From Opisthorchis felineus (Eukaryota; Platyhelminthes; Trematoda; Opisthorchiida; Opisthorchiidae): DNA of 64,000 nucleotides. Of this stretch, positions 26,301-38,300 are shown piece by piece. The notes under the pieces were generated by a model that saw nothing but the letters and a program-made list of their open reading frames with translations, searched no databases and was not told the origin of the DNA. Position 1 is the first letter of the stretch. The number at the start of each line of letters is the position of its first letter. Position numbers and translations under genes: made by a program. The DNA is taken from positions 103,769 through 167,768 of the forward strand of contig SJOL01009693.1 in assembly GCA_004794785.1 (NCBI GenBank). Direction: 5' to 3'.

Positions 26301-29300
26301 TGTAATCGGATCTTCGAACAAGGACTATGAAAGTGGAGACAAAACTCACACTGTTTTTGTGCTGACCAGTAGGTTGTCATATCGATAGTAATTTGGTCGA
26401 TTCACCAAATTGAATAAGAATACATCTTTGTTTCCAACATACCAGTGAACAAAGGCTCTTCTGGCAAACATTAAGTCAAACTTGTAATTCAGTCGATGCC
26501 TGGGTTCACGTATGGCCGTCAGGTTACTGAAAACAGGCTGGTTCAGGGTGATATCGGTACAGAGATTCAACAGAGACTCGAAAAAGGGATGGAAGCACAA
26601 ATTTGGCGTTGTCAAGAAAAACTGAAGCTCATTCCAGTGACGGCTGTGTAACTCTGTAACCCGGCGAGCGTTGCTGCGTATGGCACCGGCAGACCTCCAG
26701 GACAAGTTGGCCAATGATTAGAGAACTGGCTGATGAGTTCATGGCTTCTAGATTGAAGGTTTGGAGATAACTTAGCCTTATGACAACTACTGTTGTTTAG
26801 GGGTCAATAATTTGGACCTGAGGTATTAGGTGAAGGCCTTATTAGTTCCTCTTGTCTACATACGGGCGCCATGATAGTATTCCAAACGCCTCTGTATGGT
26901 AGGAATGTTCTCGAAAACGAGTGAAGTAATCCTTTTCGCTCCAATTAAATAGTACTTTTGGGGGAAATTGCTACCATCTGGTCTCTGCTGAGGAAGCCCC
27001 ACTCACTGCACTTCCGTGGTGAAAGCAAATGTTGGACTCAACAACTGAGTTGACGGTAAACTTTCTGTTCGTCTAAGGGGGGGGGGGCTGGATAAACCCT
27101 AATTGCAAAATAACGGCTAGAATATGAAATGCAAACAGCATTGAATAGTACCGGTAATTTTCCTGGACTATTCGGCAAAGTGAAGTCCCAAATGAAAGTG
27201 GGGAAGTTAGTGTAGGATTCGAAGGGGCCGAAGAAGTTAACAATAGTAGATGAACTGATCGATGCAGTCGACCAATGTATCCATTAAGACAGCTGCAGTG
27301 GTCATGGTGGTCCGACTACAGGCGAAGGTATCCTGCGAGACGTGCAATTTTTCAAAATTACTAGAACTTCATGACCATGAAATGCTTACAGGTCGCGGCG
27401 ACAGGAACTGGTGTTCGCGCCGAACTGCAATACAAAAGAGATGAAAGAGACAGCGCTAACAGGGATGATATCTGAGAAAAAATGTACCGCAGTGTTATTG
27501 CTATTGGTTGGTTTGATGAACGGCTTATTCATTTTGTGTTAATGCGCAGCTTAAGGAGATGGGAGAGAAAGATACCATGTACGTGCAAACGTCGGCACTC
27601 GTTTGAAATGTCATCGGCCATAACGTTATCAATGGAACCATACAAGTTTGGCAGAAGTCGGTAGCGACAAATGGGATAAACAACGGCGGGAAGATGAAAG
27701 GGTAGCAAAGTTGGGCGGCGAAATACATGAGGATGACAAAGGGAGACGTGGTGTATGGTGTGTGCGCATTTGACAATATGAATGTGACGGTGTGTGAGAA
27801 AACCAGTTGAATAATCCAACCTGGTGTGTGTGTGTGTGTGTGTGCGTGCGGTGTTCAGATAGCAACTGTTGGGTTTGAGACTTTCGCATCGTTGAAACAA
27901 GCATAAAAACGTTACTGACGTTATGCGGAGAATGAATCAGAAGCATACAGGCTGTAAGTTCGATTAGCCGATAACTACTTGGAATCTAAACACAGCGATC
28001 CACAAGAAGGGAGGCCACTCCGAAGGATGGATTATTTTGGTCCCACCATCTCGGGGGAGAATGTATGTAAACCAACATCAGTGCACAAGGTTGATTAAAA
28101 CCTCAAAAATTCGGGGAATTCGTACGAATTTTTTCTGCTAATCTATTTTATATTGACTGGTCTCTAAGACACTGAATTCTACTAATCCCCACTGCTTTTG
28201 TGGCCGATATTGCTCCATTCGTAAGTTGATCTGGTATGCAAGTTCGGACTGGAGACATGGTCCAAAGCCGATCACAGTGATTGTACACTTCGACATGATC
28301 TCGAAAGGTTCTACTGCAATCAGAACCCGTAGTCACGAGTATGCAATGACTTTATCAATACTAGTGATGCCATCAAGCACTTAAATGAAGATGAACACTC
28401 AAAGTATCACATTCCTAAAGAGTTGGTTCAGTCAGTTTGGGTATCCGGATTCGGATATCCGGGTTTCATGTAGTAACATACAGTTTACATCTGCCCAAAG
28501 TATTGTTTAGGATTAAATAGGAGAGGATAGTAAATAACAATACCATATCATTCCGAATCGCAGCTGATATGAAGGATAGACAAAATTTGAATGTATTTTT
28601 TTCTAAGACCACGCAACACTTCGGGACAATGAAACCGACAGACACCGACACACTTAGCGGGCATGGAAAAGAAACTTAACCGAAATCACAGAAGCAGACA
28701 GACTTATTATCATAGGTGTTTTTTAAATCGAGTGTAAACTTGGGAATCAAAATTTGCATTCCAAAAAGTCGGATATTTGTAATTTCTGATGTGCAAAATG
28801 GTAGTCCAGCATGGGTGCGAACACAGTTAGTTGGCCGGCAGTGTTAATGGCTCAAACTCCGCAAGATAAAACCGAATCTCCTAGTCCGCCTTGCTTGATA
28901 CGTTTGACATACCATCGTAGTCACGCACCGATCCACCAAACTTCCGGAACCTCAGACCCACCTGTTCGATGGGAACAAGGCTCGTGCAGGGTCACTCCTA
29001 CCTTTTTGGGTGGGAAAGTAATACATGAATCAACAAAACTTCGCTCACCGCTCTTCTTCCACTGAACGTTTATTCGCAATCCTTCACTGTTATCCGAACA
29101 TTCAGTCCGAAAGCTTCACGCATACACAAACAACCAACCACTTTGCACCCATAAAGACACACGCACATATGAGCTCAGGCTATCTGGCTAAACTTGTCCG
29201 GTTATCCGCTTGTGTTGATTCACAATTTGACTTGCAATTTTGTCAAGTTATTGAAAAGACATCACAGTCTAGTCGGTCTTGTTTCTCGCACAGTGGCATT

Positions 29301-32300
29301 TGTAACAGTAGCCATAATCTTCATCCTATTTGAGTCACAACATACAAATATCGCGCAACCATTTTCCCGTGTTACCAGTGCGCTCATGGTGTACATTGTG
29401 CGGGGCTGGGTTTCAGGGTGGAGATCGGATCATCCTGCTGTCTGTGTCCAATAACCATCAACTGCACATCCGTACCCCAGAACGAAACGAGAGGCCATAT
29501 TTCCACTTTTAGCATTTCTGCAGCACATCATTATTGGAATGCATCTCATGTCCGCATACCTGGCGCACATTCACCTGTCCTGAGACGTTGGTACCGGTCA
29601 CAATAAGGAGGCGGTTCATATTCCCTCATATGGTAAGTAAACGCAAATATACACATTGATCTCAGACACTGCGTTAGGACTATACCACGGTTGTACAGGA
29701 TTTGGTTGAATGAGGCCAGATGGTAAAATTGGCAGTATTCAGTAGGGATTTGCGGAGTGGGATAAGAGGACACTGCGGAAGATTCAAGTTAAATTGTAAC
29801 AGCTGTTGATCAAAGTCGTACATTGGCAAAATGAGAAGCGACATGGGAAAATGGGTGTTCCAAAGTAAGACTTCTATAAATGGTTGGAAAACTTGCTATT
29901 ACCATTCACGCGTAAATCCTAAGAGCAATTATCTGATGCTTCCAGTTGGTACTACCCCTTCGAAAAGAAAGTCCTCCCAAAACGAGACTAGATGTCACCC
30001 ATTAGCTGCGGTGTGGAGACAAGTCAATTTGACCTTTGCATCACATTGTACTTGGGTTCGCTCGCAAAGATTTTTGAGGCGATATGAATGTACGACTGCG
30101 CATTCTGCTACCCTAATGGTGAAATAATAATGACAATAATAACAGTAATAATAATAATCGTTCAGCTGTACTACCCTTTCGGTGCCTAGCTACAATGCCA
30201 TCCGAGGGGAGCATGAGGGCTGAGATACTGCCAGGTTGCCCAAGCCTAGAAGGAGCAGTCGAGATGCCGGGATTGGGTTCGGACCATGGATAAAAAAAAG
30301 ATAATCGTTCAGCTGCAACACCCTTCCGGTGCCTAGCTGTCATGCCACACGAATGAAGCACGAGGGCTGAGATAATGCCAGGTTTCCCAAGCCTATAAAG
30401 GGGAAGTCGAGAGGCAAAGGTCGGGTTCGAACCACGGACCTTCTGGCCAGTACGTTGCCTTAACAGTTGAGCTATCCCGCATTTATCCATGCACATTTGA
30501 GAACAAGATCATTTTGCAGTCCAATACTTGTGGTGTGTGCAATTCGCGAATGAAGTTACCCGAAAACGCACAATAAACAGCCGGTTGCTGTCTCACTGGG
30601 AAGCAGATGATGTTCATTTATACGGATGAAAAGACAATGCCCAGCTTGATTGAAAATCAGTAACAGGTGAGTTCTGAACACCATCAAGATGGAAAATCCC
30701 ATCAAGGCCTGAAAGAACGACAATTAAGGCACGAAAGCGGTTGTGAATATTACTCCGTTGATGAGGTGATCAGTGGTTCCTTTTTACTTCTCCCGATGAG
30801 TTCTAACAGTTCATGATGAGATGGTTAAAACACCTGAGTTTAAAGTACTTAGCTGATGAGAAGGTAAGATATCTGAAACATTAATAAATGCTTATTCGTA
30901 AGATTGTCGGGGAGGATAAAGATGAGCATGATTGCCGTCGCGAAATCGCTCAGGGGTTAAGGCGCAAAGTCACCGATAGGAAGGTCTGTGGTTTGAACTC
31001 AACAGTGTTTTTCATTACTCCTATTTAGGCTTTGTCCCTCGTGCTTCCTCCAAGTTGCAAGGCAACTGCACAACAAAAGGGTGTTACAACTGAACGACCA
31101 TTTATCAATATCAGTATTACTTACGTCGTGAAAAGACTGAACCTATAGTGGCGCGACAGTTTTCCAACATCAGCAACCACTGAGCTGTACTAGAGGATGC
31201 GAGACCAAGATCTACATGATCCCTCTCCCCAGGAAAACAAATCGGTAGACGTCAGACAGACAGCACACTGATCATGAAGGTTAAGGTTTGGGACACGTAC
31301 ATCTCGTTCCCGAAAAGTTCTGTAGCATGACGCAAACCGTCACCGCCTTGCGGTCAGGTATTTTAACCAAGTGCTTTGGTTTAGTTTGATTGCTTTGCCT
31401 AATTATCTTCCCGTTCAGGTGTGGATGCCTCTGGAATATCCCAGCTCACATACGACCACGATGTAAACAAAAATAACTTCATGTCACACCTACCGTCTGG
31501 TAGGTGTTATTATTATTGTTATTATTATTATTATTATTACTTCTCAGCTCGCCGCCTGCCTCACTTATCAATCTTCCACGGATCCAAGCAGCGGAGACGT
31601 CATTTAAGCGAGCAGGAAACTTAATGAACACAAGCTACCGCTCACATCTGCCGCTACACGTCCGCTATATGGACCTGGCTCTTCTGTCTTTACCACAAGC
31701 CTGGCGGGGCGAACTCTTAAGTGAAATTGGTCAGCAGACTGTTCTTGCGCGCAATTCATGTACTTTATCGACAAACGTTTTCTGCACTTCCGAAACTCTA
31801 ATGCATAGTTTAACTACACCAACTGAGTCTACAGCGTCTTCACTGCTTAGTTACCATCGACCACCAACTTCAAATGACTTTGAAACCGTTGTGGTGGATC
31901 GCGCCGGTGTTCATATAACCCTCAATTCACGAGCGGTTTCCCCACACGATTGGACAATCGTAGCAGTCGGATCTGTACTGTTCGACCGTCCACTTTCATA
32001 AGAACTCTCAATGGTTGAAATACCACCCGGTCTTTACTTATGGTGCCCACTTGAGCTCCGATTCATCGAAGGACAGTTCCTAACAACGTGTACCTCCCCA
32101 CTCTGTCAAGTGGCAGAGCAACGGCATGCAAACAAATGCCCTACAATCTTGGTGTTCCTCGAATTCAAGAATGTGTTCGAATCTGGCGACTGAATCGTTC
32201 TTCTCAACACGCTCCAGACGTTCGTGAATATCACATACTTGTGGGTGTGTGAGTGTATGGGAAGCTCTCCAAAAAACTTTCAACAAACAGTGGTGTTTTT

Positions 32301-35300
32301 AATTTCCTCATTGACGATATAATGAGACGAGCCCTGGAAAGTCTCTAAAACATGGGTGTTTAGATCCGCCAGAGCGAGATCCTTGTCGACTTGCAATATA
32401 CAGACGAAATTGTTCTTATTTTTTAAAAGAGCAAGAAGCGCAAGCATTACTAAGCAAAGCTGACTAAGGTCATTCAGTCCTTCGACATGTGCTTCGCACC
32501 CAAAAAGTAGAGACATGCTGGAGGAACATACCACTAAGAATTTAAGTAGCGAAACATTATACATATCTCGGAAGTTGCGTTAGCTCTGAAGGTAGTATGA
32601 CAGACGAAGTTAACGCACAAACCTCAAAGGCCAAAATTGCACCTCCCAATCTGCGCCACTTGTGGTGTCAAAAAGGCATATCACTAGGTCTCAGTGGACG
32701 TGTGTAATAGACTACACTGCGGTTGTATTGTTGTACGGTTGCGAGATTTGGGAACTTCAGGTAGAGGACCTGAGACACCTTCAGGTCTTTGACCACCGAT
32801 GTCTCAGAGCTACAGTTGGAGCCGGTTGGAGCAAGCGGATTCTTTCAGATCCAGAAGGTACTTCGTGCAAGGAATGTATCCAGCACCGTAAGCTAAGGTC
32901 ATATGCTACGAATGCCGAATTACCCTTTACCGAGAAGAGCGTTGTTTTTTATGCCTAATTCGGAGTGACGAAAACCTAGGGGTGGAAAGAGTATGACCTG
33001 GCAGAAGGGAAAGAAGGAAGCTACGGAAAGCCTGATTGCTGTTGGTGCTGTTCACCCTCCAGGATGGGGTCCAGGTGTCCCTCGCTGGGCTTGGCTGAAA
33101 GATATGGCGGTGAAACAACGTCGGTGGCGACCATGCTCAGTTTCTATCCAAACTGTCTGACCGCATGCTGGAGGTGCAGGCACCTCGAATGTTTATAGCA
33201 GGGTACCTCTAGGCCCTCTTCCCTATCCCATTTCTCTTCTCTCTATTGTAATCCTTCATTCAAGCAGACTGGCATGGTTGTACAGCAGTGAAGCACCAAC
33301 GTTCTTCCCTGGTGATGCCGTTAATGATGGTTAAGTGCCATCCAAAGTTATGCCAATCAGCGAGTCAGACAGAAACTCTGGTGGAAATAAGCTAACAGCT
33401 CGGGAAAAAAATCATCTTGAGAGTGATGGCGACCGATCCTGCGACGATTCCATCACGGTGGATCTGTTCTTATACCTTCCTTCTAACCTCACACTCCGTG
33501 ATCGGTGGCATTATTTATAAAGCCAGTCAAGCCAGCCTTTGGCACGATACCGTCACTGGGCACATTATGTCAGATTCTGTGACACAGTCAGCAGAACAGA
33601 CAGCCCAAATGAGCTCCAACTCAAGGCAATGACTCCGATATACAACTGTGAAAAGGTGAAGTAACGGACAGTGTGTAAGAAGCGTCTGTTACACAAGTAT
33701 TAATTTTATCTTAAGTTATCCGTATTACTTTGAGAACATCCTTCCTAGCTGTATACTTGTTTCCCTTTTCTTTCTAATGGTAGGTGCCATGTCGCTAGGC
33801 AATAATAAAGAATATAGGCACCGCAGTGTTTTGAACCCGGCCGTCCTTGACTTCCGAGCTACCCCCAAAATGGTTGAAGAGTCAACGCCACTGACCATTT
33901 CAAAGACAGAAGTGTCGCGTAAAATCCTACGAGGAAACCTACCCTCATTAGTTTCAGAAAGCTGAACGACTAAAGACTGACTTTTCCTAGGTCAGACGTA
34001 TGACAGCGGAAAAAGATGCTTACTTCACTAGTAGCTCCTAATACAGCACACTCTGCTAGATCACGCCGGTAAATTCCATCAAACCAATCACAATTTGCCG
34101 ATGGCCCTCTGTATAAGTAGCTGAGTGGATCAGAATAGACTGGGTGTGGATGAATAACCAGTTTTTATCTGACTAGCCAGTGAAACTCATGAAGGACATC
34201 AGAATCATCAAGCCACTGGTTTGAAAAGTGGAAGAAGTAATCATATTTCGAAGAGATCAGTCGTATTAAGTGACAGCCACCAGGTGTTATATGGACATTC
34301 TGACGATTTGCCAGTTAGATTGTCCCGAATCAACGGTTGGCTACTGGAATCAAACTTCAAACCCGAATACATATGTCTGAGAGCGGTCACGGAGATCCGG
34401 AAGCGCACGCAACCGCCTGGAACTGTCGGCCGGAAGTAAGTTGTCCATCTCATTCAAACCCAACCGACTAATATCAGTAGCAAGGGAATGACCTGTGTAG
34501 CTTAACTGGTACTCCCACTCAGGGGCGAGATGGCTCAGTGGTTAGAGCGAATTTACTGACCGGAGGGTCCGTGGTTCGACCCCGACCTCTGCCTCTCGAG
34601 TTCTCCTGTCTAGGTTTGGGCAACATGGAAGTGTCCCAGCCCTCGTGCTTCCTTCGGATGGCATGGCGGCTAGGCACCGAAAGGGTGCTACAGCTGAACG
34701 ATTATCTTTTCATCGATTATCTTAATCCCAATTCACCCTTAAACAAAGCATGTTGTTAGGTTTTAACTGTAGGCCATGCACGTGTTGTTTCCATCAACTA
34801 TGTGCCCATCGACGTTTTAAGATATTCCCCGGACATGGCCGGACAAGGCAATACCACACTATCAGTGGTGTTGTAGCATTCACGTACCTAATTTGATCGT
34901 TAACCTATTTCTTCATCGATTTAGTTGTTTGCTGTGCTCAGTATCACCTTATCTCATTCCACTTATTGGCATATGCGTCTGTGACCCGAATCACGGTCAA
35001 CATGCGCGTAATTCATGGATGCTAACCTGAACTGGACTAAATCCTATGAAAAGCCGCACACGGCCGAAGTCCATCAGCAAACGAAAACCATAATTTATCG
35101 TCGCTTCGAGGGACGTACACGTGTATCCCAATTATCAAATGCCAGGCCGCGGTGGGTTATAGCGCAAACTGAGAAAATACGTCCCAAACTGCAAACCTTT
35201 GGGACAAGGCTACAGATTTCTATCAGCGCTGAACGCATTTGAATCAATGAGCAGCACAACGAGGATCTAAACGACCAACAAACAACTATGCTATCCATGA

Positions 35301-38300
35301 CCCTACACCGGGAGCCCGCAATAGGTGTAGCACAAATCACAGATGTCGCGAGTCTGTCCTTTCAACCTCCTCTGTCTCCCGAAACTTACTATCCACGCTA
35401 TGCCAGATGTATGTTTTTACGGATAAACATAAGATCGGTAACATCAACATCGACAGCACAAGTGTCGATGCTGACTGATGCTTCACTGCCATACACCCAT
35501 AATTTACTTGAAAGCCTTATTGTAAAAAAAGGAAAAGGACAGAGGGCCTAGTGCTTAACGACCACATGCATTTCGAGGAATCTCCATCGGTCGCTTTTAT
35601 GTACGGGAACCAACAGAAGAGCAAAATAGAGAATGACAAGATCGAACGGTGGAAAACCGAATTGGCAGGGTACAACTATGACGTCGTCTGTAGACCCGAA
35701 ACGGATAACCGCGTTGCTGATACCCTATCTCGTAGCCTTTGTGCCAACATTGCTGGGACGGAAAAACCTGAAGAGCTTCACATATTATGCCATCCCGGGG
35801 TCACGAGATTTGCACATTTTTTTCGTTCTAAGAACCTTCCTTTTTCAGTCAGCGATATCCGACGTGTGGTGTCTAACTGTTCCACATGCTCCGAACTCAA
35901 ACCAAAACTTAGACACTTTTCGTGGCCAGCTTAACAAAGCCACACAACCTTTTGAGCGCCTTAGTATCGACTTTAAAGGCCCACTTCCCTCAAACACTCG
36001 TAACAAGTACCTCTTGACAATCGTTGATGAGTATTCTCGATTCCCTTTTGCTTATCCTTGCGCCGATATGTCCTCTTCCACTCTGATTCGTTGTTTGAGT
36101 CAACTGTTTTCACCGTTTGGTATGCCTGCTTATACTCACTCAGATCGCGGTTCTGCGTTCATGTCAATTGAACACAAACAATTTTTGTTCGATAAAGGCG
36201 TTGCCACTAGTCACACCGCTGCATATAATCCACAATGTAATTGTCAGGTTGAACGACTTAATGGTACCCTTTGGAAGACCACCTGTCTCACTCTAAAATC
36301 ACGCGGCTTGCCTGCCACACATTGGGAGGTTGTCCTTCTTGATGCTGTCCACTGTATCAGATCCCTGTTATGTACTAGTATAACTGTACCCCACACGAAC
36401 GTTTCATGCCGTTCACACGACGATCAGCCAACGGTGTCTCCCTACCTACCTGGCTTACTGTCCCTGGGCCAGTCCTTTTAAAACGCAATGATAGAGTCTC
36501 TAAATATGACCGTCTGGTAGAGGAAGTGGAACTAGTCTCTTGTAATCCACAGTACGCCCACAAAGTTCGTCCAGATGGCAAGCACGAAACCGTATCCTTA
36601 CGCCGCTTGGCTCCTAAAGGCAACGACATGATATCCGACACAGAACTGGAACCAGTACATACCGCCGAAAAAGAGGAGTCTCACGCAACAACATCAGTCC
36701 ACCGTGATTGCTCAGGAACTGAACTCATGCCTATTAACGATGCCTCATCATCCCATTCTAGTGCAGATCCAGGAAGTCACTTGGACATTCTTATCCGACA
36801 ACAGCGCACTCACCCATATAATCTGTGCAACAGAGAGGCGTAAACGACTCCACGTAACTACCACAGCTTTTATTTTTTTACACTCGTTCACCGCAAAAGT
36901 ACACACTTATTCCAAGGTGGGGAGAATGTCATGACCATATAAACCATACATTTGCATACACCATTAACTCGTAATTCTCACTCTATATTTTCAGCTCATG
37001 TACTACCGTCATTAGACGATTAAAGCGTACATTACGCCCTTCTATTCCGTCTTCCTTCTCATCTCGACCTGGAACTACTCGACTCTCGCAACACTACGCC
37101 GATCGAAAACTCACCATTCAAGGTTTTACCGCGCCAGGAGAGCTAACGAGGCCACGAATTACCGAGCTACAAGCAACTGTAGTACTAGGCGGCACGGAGG
37201 TAGGTTACCATCCCAAAAAGGCGGGTTAGAAAAGGTTGACCTTAAAGACTGCTCCGATCATCTAACACCCCGATCACCTAGCAAGCCTGGGCAGCCCAGA
37301 CTTCCGTCTCGATGATTAGACTCCGAATCCCTGCATAGAGGCTCTCAAAGGGTCACCAGACTCGAAAAGTGTGTACATATGCTGCATTGTTGGTAAAAGG
37401 TGGAGAACATATTTGTTCAAGACCGTTGGTCGTGATCACCGGCGAACTATCTGATATGGTCAAAATACCTTTCAAAGTTAGGAGTAGGATGCTCCTCAAC
37501 AGACACCACCTGTGAATAGCATCATTAAAAGTCAATCGTGCTTTTTTCCGTCCATCCTCGGACTAGACCAGTCCCCACTGCTAAGTCATGATCATCACCG
37601 TCATCATCACCAGCTGTAAGAACCGCGTAATTGTCGTACAGTGGTTGTAGCTGCTACAGTTTCCTTCACCGATGGTTTGGGAAGATGGGGTAGGTAGCTG
37701 CGTATTGGAGGCGGTGGCTGATATAGTACAGAGTTTTCAGTGGACTTCTGATTGGGGTGATGGGGGGGGCAATCCACTGAAGGCAAAAGCTTGGACGAAC
37801 GAGCGCCATTGAAGGCGCGAGTGGGCCATGTCTGACAATGTCCCTAATCATTGATGTGCCCCGTCACGGGGTCTCCATCCAGGGAGAAGGCAATGACCAG
37901 CACAACTGAGTTTGCTGATAATGGCTTTCATACTTCACTACCAAGTCATTGCTTGACCTCCACTGGCTCGTTTCCACGCTTCACGCGGTGGTGCGAAAAG
38001 AGCCCTTTGAGAAAGTCGGTCGACCGGCATATGGAGCACGTGGTCAGGCCAGCGCAACCTATGGAGTGGGATCAGTTCATCTATCGTGGGTGAGTTATTT
38101 CTTCCGAAAACCATTCGACGTACTTCAGCATTACTGATCCGGTGTTCCCACCAGACTAGGGCAGTGCTCTGAAGACAACGATGGTCAAACCCAGATTGGT
38201 TTCATAAATCTGTCTCTCCGTACTCAGTCAACCTTCGAAGGGTAAGATCAGAGAGGACCTTCAATACCACAGCCACCGGACTGATGCCAGCGTAATTTTC

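Noticed and set aside
31504..32001. 165-codon plus-strand frame starting in the (TTA)n repeat
   Set aside because: The start is repeat-derived poly-Leu and the rest has no known domain.
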